Of a stretch of 64,000 nt of DNA, positions 48,901-61,500 are shown piece after piece. The notes below the pieces were generated by a model. The model was not told where the DNA came from, made no database searches, and saw nothing but the letters and a program-made list of their open reading frames with translations. The stretch's first letter is position 1. Each line of letters starts with the position of its first letter. Source of the stretch: Dipylidium caninum (taxonomy: Eukaryota > Platyhelminthes > Cestoda > Cyclophyllidea > Dipylidiidae); contig QEYB01001046.1 in the NCBI GenBank assembly GCA_017562135.1, positions 620,001-684,000 on the forward strand, given 5' to 3'. A program made the position numbers and the translations under genes.

Positions 48901-51900
48901 ACAGTTCAGAATACGCTCTCCAATTATGTGGTCTCAAAAATTCGGCTTTAGAATTCATGAGACTACCGTACCCTCTAAAATTCGACGGGTTTCTCCTTCA
49001 TCGGCGGCAACGACTTCTCTCCCCACCGTCACTTCTGCCACCGCTGCTTCTTTGATGGCATCGACGTCCAGGAGTGGTCTTACCCCGGCTTTACCCTCCG
49101 CCCATCGACTTCCAACTGCTTCAGACGCAACAATGCCTGCACGGCGCGTTTCCGTGAATGGCGTCGTCACAGCAACAGTGGAAGGTCAGTCGACTAACGT
49201 GCAACAGCAACAGCAGCCAACTGTCCTGCATCGCCGTGTGCACCATCCATCCAGTTTACTCCGACGAAATCAACAGATTTGGGGTCAGGAGAAGTCTTCC
49301 ACCGACTTTTCTTCAAGCACAAATGTCACCGCTGCGTTTTACCCCCCTTCTGGTGTTACTGCATCACTTTCTACCCCGCCTCTGCCCCCTCCCTCTTCAG
49401 CCATGACGAAAATGGCTAGAGAAGTGAGGCATCTTGGTGGGGTTTCGGAAGTTCAGGTGAGTTTTTTTTAAGGCTCCTACGTCTCATTTGTGTTTATTTT
49501 TAAAAAGGCTTCGTACTTCGCATTCATGTTTCCTGCCAAAAACTTAGTATTCTACTGAAGGCGAAACAGAAGCATTTGACATCTGAAAAATTTTCTTTTT
49601 TTTCCTAGGCTCTACCAATTTATCATTGCTACTGAAGTTCATTCTAAGTCTCTTTTTCAGTATCCTTTTTCTTTACAACTCATCGCTGTTAATAATAGGC
49701 GATGCAATCGAAGTGGTCTTTGCTATTACCTTTACAAAACTATGAATTTATTCGCATGAGACCAGAAGCTTAATTTAAACGGCCATAAAAATCTTGAATC
49801 ATCTACTTTCAGACGGACGCCATACAATAATAAGGTGTTGGCGACTCATTTATTACATCGCTTAACTGTGTTGAATTGAAGTTCTCAATGCTTTATCGTT
49901 CTGTGCAAATCCTTACTCCTTATCGTAGAAGGGTGTTTCTTCTATAGCGTTCCCTACTTAATGGTAGATCAGCTCAGATTTTCTTAGTTGCTGTTCTCTC
50001 TACGTATTCACTCCATGCACTTTTTCATTTTTTCAAACTTCTTAACCGATTAATCTTTTTTCCTCGATCTTGTAAATCCTTACATGTCGTTTATTCAGGT
50101 CCAATCGCGGACCCCCGCCCTCTGGATTTGTAAATGCTAGACCAGAATATTTTCTGGCTTTAGAGTGCTACAAAGGCACACCCATCGTTATTACTTTTGT
50201 GAGTGAAGCTTACCAAATCATCTTGGTTTTCGCTCAGTACACCTCCAATAAAGATATAATCCTTTCCAAAAGTGTGCATTTTGTTTATATTACCTTCTTC
50301 CAGGACACACATGTTTCACTTACATGTTTTTTTATAAATTACTGCCTCTCCTTTGATATTTCACCGTTAGGGGTGTGTTATAACCTCTTGTCTCCTTTTA
50401 TTATTATTACTTACCTTTGTCTTTTATCCGAATTATTATCCGCTTCAAATGTAACAATTGTAAAAACAAATTTATATCCCAGTTGATTACATTTCTGGTA
50501 AACCTAAAATGATGTTTGAAACTATGTCAATCGCGGTCGTCTTTGTTGTAGTTGTCTCTTTCTGACAACTACTTTTTTCTTAGCTGTACAATCATCTAAG
50601 ATACGATTCGTTTTTAGTCTCCTTGGATATGTTTGGGCAATTTTTCCCTTTTAATCAAGCTCTGCTTGGTATCAATCACACCAAAATCCTGGTCTAACGC
50701 ATCACGGAAAGGTGAATGGAAAGTGACCTTGTTCGTCACATTGAATAAATTTAATAAAACACCACTTTTTCTTGTGTTGGTCGGGGGATGAGGCCATATT
50801 TTTTGATAGCACATCGAAAATACAGCATCTTGTCCCGGCTTCCGTTTTTACCTCGTAAACCCGATCGTTGATAACTACATAATGGTATAGTGCAATTCAC
50901 AGAAGCTGTCATTTATTTCAAATGAAACGTGATTTCTCACTAGTGTTCCTCCCAAAGTATATTTCGTAAGTGTTCTGATACTGTTTGGATGATGGGCTCA
51001 AGTGTAATAGAGGAAATTTATTTCATTGTAGAGTCGTGTTGTGGTTAATGATGAACGGGAGAAGTCAATTACAGGTCGTTCTCGGAAATCTTCTCGTAGT
51101 GGAGTACGACAGTCTAATTCTTCCATGCACAGTGCGTGTTTCATTTATAATAGGTGAATATTTGCTTTGATTTTTAACTTTTTTCTATTTTTTCGAGATC
51201 CATACATTCAACACCTAACTGCTGCACCCTCGAATCGGGCCAATTCGACCACAGTGCTTCTTCGAGCCTCGGCAGCTAAACAAATCGCGGCAAAATTGCG
51301 AGGCGCCGCCACCACTAGGGGCTCCGCTGGGATCGCAAGTACCACTGCGTGGATGGGTTACAATCGTTCTGCCAATGTCTCGGATATCCAGTTAACTGCA
51401 CCCCCCTCGACGGCTACTGCTTCAAGACATTCCACTTCCGCCGCCACTGTCTCTGGCCCTGTTGCCGTGGCCAACCCCAACGCGTTTGGTTCCACTCGCC
51501 TGATTTTTATCGGACCCAAGTCCCTGAGAAAGGTAGTATTGCGTCGAATTATCCATCTACCTTCCTGTTTTGATCGTTAATCGAACCTAGTGACCTAATA
51601 TCTACTCTGGCCGTTTCGTTTTTTTGGAAAATGTAATCTTTTTTGGGTCTTGATACTTTAGTAAATAAAAATAACACCCAACTCGAGCTGGCACTTGTGA
51701 AATTATCGTCGGATGAAGGAACGGATTTGAAGCAACCATAATTGCGGTTTCACTATGATCCCAAAACGTTTACACGTTTGTTTCAATGTTGAGGTAATAT
51801 CCACAAAAGTTTTTGGTATGACTTAACTATCTTACGGACTTAATCTTAACCATTGTGCCGGTCTAATTCGTAACTAGCCCTTGCGTTTACACACAAAATT

Positions 51901-54900
51901 TCGTGAAAATGTAGTCGTTTATGTGCACTCATCTTATTTTCGCCCTCCCTAAGAGAAAGTTCTTTCGTCTTCTGAATTTCAGCCACATACTTTTTAATGC
52001 GTTAAACATGCGTCCGAAATCAAATGTTTTGAGTGTTGGCTTGTCAAATAAAATGTAGAGGTCGTGTGCTCTGGGGCAAAGTTACCACTTGTAGCCGACT
52101 GTCTTGGAAAAGTGTTACATGCTTAACTGGACGTGTCAGTACTTTCTAACATGTACATCAAGTTCTGGCGAGTTCAGCTTGACAACCTTGATTATGCGAA
52201 ATTTCGTAATGAACTGTTTCAGTTTTGCTTGCATCACCGCTGTTGTTCACCACTTTTTACATGATCAATGATACCGGGATCGGACTGATCTAAGGATCTT
52301 AATAAACCTTTTTTCGACTTAGATTTAGAAATATCATTGTAATTTGAACGTTATTCCAGTGCAACCTTGTTCTCATTTGAAGTCCCGGCTCGAGAGACAT
52401 TATTTGAATAACTACCCATTCAATAGTCTCTTATTTTTCCCCATACACACTGTAAACTCCATGATGGCACTAATAGCTTTTTGGCGATCGGAGGAAATGC
52501 ATGAAAGTTGAACTGCGTGTATGTATTTCTTGTCAGTTATTGTGATTTCCTCTACTGACGAATTGGAACCAAGTACCCTTGATGTGTCCCCCCAAAGTGC
52601 ACATTGTTTCTTCTTTCTCAGTCGGCTAGACTCTAACAGTGGCTTAAATCCATATTTTCACTACGTCTACTAGTTTAATTCTCATTATGGACAGTAGCTT
52701 AGCTCTCTCCCATAAGAATTCGCACCCTTCTCAAATTCTTCGGTTCTTACAAACAAGCACTAACGGGTTAAGCCTTTTATTTTCAGTTCCCTTGCTAAGC
52801 CCGTTAGCAAACGCAAATTATGGATGAGCTTGGTAGAGTAGGTCCAATGTTTTCTCGGATTGAATAAACATTTGTTGTTAGTGAGGTGGATCAGGGTGAA
52901 GGTAATTTCACTGCTTCTACTTGTCTAAAGAAAGGTTAAACAATAGGTATAGCCACTTCGCATTACATTAAGTCCCATATTCGTAATATCCCTCAGTTGA
53001 TGTTTTCTTTGAGGATGAAAGGTTTTTCGCTCACCAGTCCACGACCTCAAAACATGTTTGTATCCTCCTAGTCACCTCTGAAAATTTGCACAACAGCTAA
53101 GTCCACAAGTAGCTGGATTATCTTGCTCAAATATTGTATGTGCCTTGTTCCCTATGCATCCGTGTGTATTGCGTCGAGTTGCTTTGTAGTAGGATGGATC
53201 GCCCCTGCACAATGAGAGTCCTGGCTCCTGTGCATAACCGGCTTGCCATATTTTCAAAATGAATCCTTTACAAAAGTTAGGCTGATTCCTTTACCCATTG
53301 TGTTTTGGTACTGAGTCAAGGTTCACTGGAGTCTTCACCGAATGGACGGTTACATAAATTCCATCTATCCCGTTGGCACTGGGATGTTTTTTGCTCTTAT
53401 CTGCCCTGTTTCGGCTCCTTCGTAGGTATTTAGCTCTCATCTAAATCGAAACGCTGTAGCCGGGATATTTTTTTTCCTCCCAGGGATTAGCCCGAGTCGT
53501 TCAACCAAGATCTCGCTCTGTTCCAGACTACTGTGAAGAGGAGATGTGTAAGCGGCCGTGTAAAGGCGCGATGGAGTTTTCACTTAGACTTACTACTAAT
53601 TTTCATGCCTTTGACCGTCCATAATGGAATCTAATTGTGGTAAGTTTTTTTTACTCTGTAGCTAACGATGAATAGGTTAAAAGATTCCTTTTTCATTCTT
53701 AGCATTCGTGTATTTGTGCAGATTCTCTCCTGTCGCCAAGTGACGATCCGAAGTGTTGAATGTGAACTATGCATTACAATTCATATTTCCCTCTTTCTAG
53801 TTGTCTGCTTCATGGGAGATCCTACAAATAGAGTATCGTATAGTTTTTTACAGTTCCTATAAATCGTCTTATAGGATCATTTTGGATCATTTCAAGATAA
53901 TTGTTTCTCTTTTTCCGTCAGCCTTTATCTTAGATTTGGGTGATGGTTGGTCTCGTGTCTTATATTTTGCCTCCTCAATGCGAACACTCTAGTCGAGATA
54001 ACTTTCCGTTTATCAGTTTAGTTCATCGATGCTCGACTATTCCCTGTCAGATCTCCGTTTTATTGTTTTCGAATCGGGCATATTTTTTCATTCAATACCT
54101 CGAGATAACTTCCCTAATACTACATTGTCCGCTTGTTTGATTGCTTCTACCATGCATTAGGTCGCGGATTACTGTGCAGCACTCTTGTGTCATGACGTCT
54201 AAATATGTAACTTTAACAATTGGGATGGAGAGGGGGTAAATTGGTGGATATATCCACGTACCCATAAACATTCCGTGGTTTTTATGTTTCATTAATACAG
54301 CCCGACTCTGCGAGCCGCCTGACGGTAGTTCCTGGCCTCAACATAATCCAGACGCCCCATCAACAGCACCATCGGCAGCAGCACTCTCAACCTTCTTCCA
54401 CGCTTCCCATCATCCCCGCCCCCATGTCGCTGGAGCCTCCTCGGGAGCTGATCATCGATCCGGCCCGGGTTGACGATGACGTCGATGATGTTGAGGTGGC
54501 GGAGGCGGCTGCGGAATTAGAGGCGGCGGCGGCGGCCTCAGCAATTGTCTCCGCGTCGAATGACATCGATTCTGTTGACCATCGCCCTCGCCAACCCCCA
54601 TTTTCGCGCAATTCTGAGAGCGGCAGTAATACTCACCACCCGACGAATCTACGGCCATGTGGTATGCCTGCTGGGGTAAGCAAGTACTTTTTGACCTCAT
54701 CCCTTGAAAGAACGGTTTCTCCTTCTATTTATCTCCCTTATTACCATACTTTCAGGTGGTTTCTATATTACATGATAGAAAATATATTTAATTTACGCAC
54801 AGATAAACTAAACTGGTACTTGGTGTCTGTGTTACTTGATTTCTTACTTATTTGCCTTTGATTTTCCGGAGTATTCGTAAACGCACACTGCAAATCCAAA

Positions 54901-55820
54901 GAAAGCTCATCAGCCGGTTTAGGGCGGATCACCTTGATTGAATAATCGGTCATGTTGGTAGGCTACTACTGTCATCATAGAATGAACAGGTTTTTAGGAT
55001 GTATATGCAACTTATTCGTTAAACAATATATTGGGAATGGAACGTCACTGGTATTGCAATTGGTAGGAAATCCCCATGTAAGTATCCGAACTCAGATTCT
55101 CTAACCTGAACGTCTCAATGTGTACTACACTATACACTTTCTACCCAATAGTCTATTGACGAAACGCTTTTTTTGCCCAACTTTTGGAATTTTTTAGTGG
55201 GAGTCATACTTTATTTCGTTTTTCATGTTGTGTCTCAGCTTCTTTTCATTTTCTACCCTTATTTGTTATCGGTACTACTTTTTTTCCTGATAGAGTACTA
55301 ATTCCTCATTCGTGTCTTTACTGTCTGACTGATACCTGTGTTACTTCCTCCGACTGCTTAACTTCTTGAATACCTTTCTGTATTTTTGCTGTCAAATAGG
55401 ACCATTGTGTAGAAAAAACTGGGCTATTTACAACCTGATTTTTGATTTTCCTATTTCTTATTATCTGAGTAAATTTTGATGGTCTTGCAAGAATATATTT
55501 GGCCTATGGAAGCATAATGTCCAAGGTATATTTATTATCCTTCGTTTCCATCTTCTCCTCTAACCTGAGCATTCAGGCGCAGTTGAAGCATTCACTCCTC
55601 TCTTGTTCATTTGTATGCTATGCTCGCACCGCATAATGTATTTTAGCACTCACAACGTCACCCATTTTCTCATCTTTGTCGATTATTTACGTCGTAAAAT
55701 CTACGCTACTGTGTGCTTTGGGTTTGCGGACTATCATTGTGAATGATCAACGGGGCGGGTACTAAGTCTTTAATTTTTTTCTTGCAGCAAATGCTAGTTT
55801 TCCACACTCGTCGACTATGA
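45914..55820 (+). CDS. Low-complexity Ser/Ala/Gln-rich protein, exon series of unknown family (5' end not found)
   Basis: Six in-phase exons: 45914-46005 (DEKRRVPRSRDLKVLIHEAR), 48910-49456, 50099-50129 (tentative 31-nt exon), 51198-51532, 54301-54675 and 55788-55820 (tentative, ends in TGA). The large exons have long open frames and strong donors (CAG|GTGAGT, AAG|GTAGTA). The product is mostly low complexity: Ser/Thr/Ala and Gln runs (VQQQQQP), then LIFIGPKSLRK, a His/Gln stretch, and an acidic-plus-poly-Ala segment (DDDVDDVEVAEAAAELEAAA). No catalytic or DNA-binding domain is visible. Exon 1 lacks an ATG, so the series either has an unseen 5' exon or continues the zinc-finger gene upstream; a weak donor at CAT TGT|GTGCCG would keep the frame. 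A scaffold or transcription-related role is a guess from composition only. Confidence 0.5.
53484..53547 (+). other. Candidate cassette exon inside the 51.5-54.3 kb intron
   Basis: A 64-nt open stretch (GLARVVQPRSRSVPDYCEEE) sits between a good acceptor (TTTTCCTCCCAG) and donor (TGT|GTAAGC). It enters in phase 0 but leaves in phase 1, so including it would shift the next exon to a frame that ends after some 50 codons. It is either a regulated exon or chance. Confidence 0.3.
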
Positions 55821-58503
55821 AAGGGACAATGTACTTGTTGATGCCGGCCAGATCATCGTCGTTTTCAATCACTCCACCTTTTACCTCAGTGAAGAGCTTT
55901 CTACTCGGCGAGGATTCATAACCATGTCTCCCTGTCTTAAAAGTGCATTGCTTCCCCTTCTTTCTTTTTTATTTCTACGTTTTCTACAAAATCTGAGTGA
56001 TGGTAGGTTATATTGACTCATTTTGGCTTACGTGGCCGTTCTTCGCATCCCTTATTTGGTACGACTCCCCTTACGGCATTTTTACTTCCTGCTCTGTGCC
56101 AAGAGTGAAAGTATTTGCTCTTCTGTATTTAACCTCTCCCACTTGCATTTGCTCGAACACGAAGGGTCAACATCGGACACACAAACATCAACGCTCAATC
56201 TTCCTTTTCCTCCTCTTCTCATTTCACAGCTTTCCACCAACGAAGCAGACACAAAGTCGGGCGCGAAATCCAGAAACTAACGGATTAACAAAGGATACCT
56301 TACTTGATGTACTTACCTCTTCTCTTATCCACCCAAACCGTGTGTTACATTGTTATTGTAAATTGTAAAAAATCCTGAAATCGTCTAGTCATTTTACTCG
56401 CCATTAATTGACATCTGCGTAGGTCGTCGTTGAGCTTGATTTTGTGTCTAACTTTTGCTATTGACATTGACAAAAAGGGTACTTATTATTTTTCCTAATT
56501 AAATAGTGCGGAGATAGTTCCGACAATATGAATTTTTATGTTGAGTGTCGGTTCTGATTTACTGTAAGTCTACGAAGTGGCGGAAGTGGAAACGACGCCG
56601 CGATCTTGATCGTTTCACACTTAGCTGCTACTGTCCATCTTGGAACTGGTGGGGCTCGCCCAGTTCCGCCTACAAAACTAACTAGTTGTATAAGGTCTGC
56701 CAGGAAGCTCTGTCCATTTTGTAAGAAAAGGTAGAGCATCATTTTTTCTTACTCCCGATGAACTTTCTTAATTGATATTATTGCCATTAACACTAATGGC
56801 TTCTTGCCGGTTGAAGGGTAATTTACGTGTCCCATTTCGAAAACTTGCGTTTTTGATACGAAAAAATGAGCAAGCTCTTGGTTGATATTTTCTTCCTTAT
56901 TGGATTTTTTGCCCTCAAAGAAATTTGTAAGGACTAAAACAAGTGGTAGTCAGAGAATGCTAAGTCTGGGAAATATGCTGGTTGCCATACAATTTTTTTC
57001 GGCGAAATCCCAAAATAACGTGTGGCCTGGCATTATCATGATGCGGTATAATGTCCATCTTATTGAATAGCGCCAGCCTCTTTTCCTGGATTGCTGTTCT
57101 TAACTTATCTAGTTGCTAAAATCACTTCACCGAATTGAGACTTTCGTTCGGTTCTAAAAAGCTAATGCTGTATTGGTCCGCGAAAATCCCCCCATGTACA
57201 CAACATTTGTAAAAGGCTTTTTGCAGTATACTTAGTCATATTCAGGAAAGATCCATTAATGAGTAGCACTCCTCAGGGCGACCGACCCGGTAAAGGCAGA
57301 ATTTAATTTTCTTTTTGTTGGAGGACTTGATAAGTTTCTCCTCCAAGTGAGGAAGACGATCGAAAGTGGTAGCAGTGTTTTACGATGGAGGCGCAACAAA
57401 GTGCTCATGTTTAAATGCATAGTACCTAGAGGTAAAGGTTTTCATTCTTATAGTCTTTTTCTTTCCAAGAAAATATTTTAATTTGAAGTTCTTATTCGAT
57501 ATTACAATGTGCATATTCCTACTACCAGTACTTTCCCTTCAGTTGTCGTGGAAAATCCGGAATCGACAATTGGACAGCAGTAATACGCTCTTAAGTGATA
57601 GCTTGAGAAATTGAGGCAAGTCATTCAGTGGAAATGTTCAGTGAGTGAGGTTCGCTCTTCGTTTGTAAAATATGGTCTAAAAAATACACAATACGGTCGA
57701 CATAATACTTTTTAGCTCCTATGCAAACCGGACCAAATTGGTCATCGGCGAAAGATTTCACCGTTATTGTTAATAACCAGCTTAGTGTAATAGGGAAGGC
57801 CATATCGACGGCGCTATCAGTACCTCGCGCCCTTGTCACAAATCTCATGCCAAAATCAAACAATTGCAGGACCGTTAGTGGTGCAGGGGCACTGCATGTC
57901 TTGCTTTGGTTCACTTTGTTAGTTAATAATGTCATGCAAAATAATCTTTGCAAACGAACGTTAAGGTTACACTTGACAAGGTTACTTTAGCTCCACAGTT
58001 ATTACCACGAATTCTTATTTGAGAGCAAATTTTTAATGTAATGACCACCAATAATGCGGAGGTTTGCCCTAGTCCGCACCATACCATATTTCGGCATATT
58101 TAAGTCAAATTAAAGAGATAATTCATTGAAAACATAAAGAATTAGGGGGCCCAAGGCAATGATTTTATTACAAAACATGGCTGCGCCATACGGTATCGAC
58201 TGACAAATGAGTCTGGACTCTGTCAAGAATTTCTACTAGTCTGTTGAAAACCATGGTTATTTTATAATGGCTGGTCGTTGCTGCGCTACATCCATAGGTC
58301 TTCTCATGGGTAGCAAGTATAATGGTGTAATTAATGCAACTTGTTGTTTAAATGACCTAGCGGTTGTTTTCTCAAAGCCAGTAATTTTGGATAGACGCTC
58401 TCGGGGTTTGCTTGAAGGTCACAGGTCAGTTACATGCACGTAGGTTAGCGAATCAAATCGCCCGTATACCGAGTGGGAGTTATCGCTTTGTGCATATAAG
58501 GTC
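55821..58503. other. Spacer before calpain, containing a mariner remnant
   Basis: Apart from the mariner at 56.8-57.3 kb I see no gene. A minus-strand 110-codon frame at 57621-57953 lies where the N-terminal half of the mariner would be but does not match it. The calpain promoter should be near the right end. Confidence 0.4.
56800..57260 (-). mobile_element. Decayed mariner transposon, minus strand
   Basis: Minus-strand blocks in order from high to low coordinate are FLEPNESLNS near 57160, then QLDKLRTAIQEKR and FNKMDIIPHHDNARPHV near 57110-57020 (second catalytic Asp), then YFPDLAFSDYHLF near 56970 (third catalytic Asp) and SLQISLRAKNPI after it. These match the mariner D34D order closely. 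A stop directly follows SDYHLF and frames drift further on, so the copy is inactive. The wording differs from the plus-strand copy at 27-28 kb, suggesting a different mariner lineage. Terminal repeats were not identified. Confidence 0.85.
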
Positions 58504-61500
58504 ATGGCTAGTGTAGGAACTCAAAATTTTTTGAGCACCGCTGGGATAACGTTGAAACCTAAAACAATGACTTCGACAGACGCAAAGGAAAACAATTCTA
58601 CATCTGGAGTAAGTAGTTTGGAACTCTGCCTGCTACACATTCACAGTTTTTGCACTTGTTTTATGCTTACTTCCCCACCTGTTCAGTTCTGATCTTGATG
58701 CCTTTCTTCGAGGCCAAAATTTCCGTTGTTAATCTCCAGTTGAGAAGTACCTTACGCTATTGCACAAATTTCCCGTTTTCCATTGACGAATTTCCAAGTT
58801 AAATAGTTTGCTTCTCTCTTCTCTGTCTGACTTCAGAGTAATTGACTGAACTCAATTTCCCAGATTCTTTGTAATTTCACCACTGTACCAAGCCGCTTAC
58901 CGATAACCTATCTTGTCTAACCCCAGCAGGGCGCTAAAGTCCCCTCCTTCGGCTCTGTCGGAGTCAATATTGATGCAAGCAGCGTGAAGTTTGGGCGATT
59001 CAAGGACCCACGCGCGGCGGTTCGCAACCATTTGCGAAATCTCGTTGATGTGGATTCCAAATCTGGCACTTCACGGGGCCATCCTGTACCATCCTCGACT
59101 GGTGGTGAGCTTTCTTACAGGGGCATGACCTACGATGATGTCAAATGTCGGTTGAGGGGCAGCGGCTACCTCTTCGAGGATCCTGACTTTCCTGCTGACG
59201 GCTCTTCCCTCTTTTACTCCATGCCTGCCCCCCGAGGCATCGAGTGGAGACGTCCACATGTAAAATCTTTTCTGTTACCATACTGTGCTCCCAATAATAT
59301 CGCTTTGTCATTAATCTATTTAATAATTTTCTCCATATAATGTTCAACAGCATAGGCTAGTGTGCTGCCTTACATAGATACTAATTCCCATTAAATTCTC
59401 TCACATGATTTCGTCTAGGTTTTGGTTTCTCGTATAGTTTTTGAAGAAGATTTAGTTTCCAACTCGCTGGCTCAAGAGTAATTCTTTTTTAAATCATTAG
59501 GAATTTTAGTACTGACTCTCGCCCACAGTTGTGATCTTATAGATTCACTGTTCCCCTTAATTAAACATTTTTTTATTTTTTTACAATTACTTCTGTATAT
59601 TAATTTTAGCAAATTTGCGGTAACCCAAAGTTTGTTTCTGGTGGCACGAGTCGCTTCGATGTGTGTCAGGGTGAACTTGGTAAGTTTCCTCAATCCCTTT
59701 TATTGCCTATTTTGGTTTTTTCGCCTCTTATACTTCTTTATTGATGTCTTAGTTTAAAATGGAAATAAGTAGCTTATCTATTCTTCGCTGCAGATAGGCA
59801 ATACACTTCCACTTCTAAACTATTACAAAGGATGACAAAAGTTGTAAAGAAAAACCATATATTCCCTTCGTTGACTGTACATTAAGTCTAAACCTTGTCG
59901 TTGCTCCCTACCTCTCAAATTTTCGTTTGTTTGCGATTACATATTATCGACTAAATTAAGGTGAGTTCATGACTGGGACCTTCACAGACTTCAACTTTAT
60001 AATGTCAGAAAGTTGCAATAGTGTATGAACCACATATCAATTTGCATCTTAAAACAATATATAAAAATACTGGCACAAACAGTAGTGGTGACTTACATAT
60101 AGTGGCAATGACAGCCATACAAATTTGTGCACCTCAATAGATTCAGCATAGATCTTTTCATGTCCAGTAATGTGACCTCTTCTTTCTACCCTGGCCTGAA
60201 TAGCGTCATGGAGTACACGATTTTAAAATTTATTGTTGCTCTTCCGACTGTTTGTAGTTACCAAAGAATGAAACCTCCCACCCATACACTCAATTTGTTT
60301 TGGTCCTTACTTTTTCCTTGTTTCTCCCTGCTCGAACGGTGTGCCTTCGTTTTCTTTCCAATATTCAGGTCTGACATACTTGTGGATGTTACTGTCATAA
60401 GACAGGCTTTTTATTGAAATTATGACCTCGGAAGATTTTTTTAATCCTCTTAGAAAGTTCATTTATATCTTTCCAGGTGACTGTTGGCTGCTGGCCGCTA
60501 TTGCCAATCTGTCAATGTACCAGGATCTCCTGGACCAGGTCATTCCTGCGGGCCAGGAGTTTGACTACGACTACTGCGGAATCTTTCGATTCATATTCTG
60601 GCGCTTCGGTGAATGGGTCGAGGTGATTGTAGATGATCGTTTACCTACGCGTAACGGGAATCTCATTTTTATGCACTCTGCCGATCACAACGAATTTTGG
60701 TCAGCACTGCTCGAGAAGGCTTATGCCAAGTGTGTGCCTTGATTTTTGCTTTTCAATTTCCTTTTCATACCTTCCAAACTCCTTTCTGGTCAGAATTTGA
60801 CCCAGATATGACTGGCTAATCAGCCGGTGTTCAGAAAAAATCTTTTTTTTTTGAATATTCTGCTGTAGCAAGCAATATCCAATTTCTAGCTTCTCCCAAA
60901 GGGGAGAAATAAATTCTTCTTACGTGCATGTCACTTCTATTAAGTATAGACTGTTACTCCTTCGCGCTTTGGTACTTTTATTCTTCAGGCATTTCAAACC
61001 TGAAGTATTACCTACTTATATGCCCCCATTTGATTATCCTTTCTCATATTTACCACACTATCACGCCGACCCTGTTTTTCTGAAGTAGGCCTGGAGGTTA
61101 AAAGAGAATCATTTAAAGTCTGAAGCTTGAATATTCGGATTTCTTTTACTCATGGTTTTAATTCACACGATTTTTAGACATGAAGTTAAATTTCGTTGAA
61201 GATTAGACATATCTATAACTTGCTGAGGATTGTAATCAATAAAGCATATTTTAATTCCTGAGGATTGTAATCAATAAAGCATATTTTAATTCCTGAGATA
61301 TATATTTCTGCTATTTGTAAATCTATCCAACTTTTTTGTTTCATTGTCTACAGGTTGTTTGGCTCATACGAGGCTCTACGAGGTGGTACCACGGTCGAGG
61401 CGTTGGAAGATTTTACTGGCGGTCTGGGCGAAGGTTACGATCTCCGTGGTGCCCAACCGGCAGATTTGCCCAAGATCCTGCTCAAATCCTATGCGCGGCA

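Noticed and set aside
53484..53547. Candidate exon as a constitutive part of the low-complexity gene
   Set aside because: Including it shifts the strongly coding 54301 exon out of frame; kept only as a cassette candidate.
57621..57953. 110-codon minus-strand open frame next to the mariner
   Set aside because: Does not match the mariner N-terminus or any family I know, and has no splice or promoter context.
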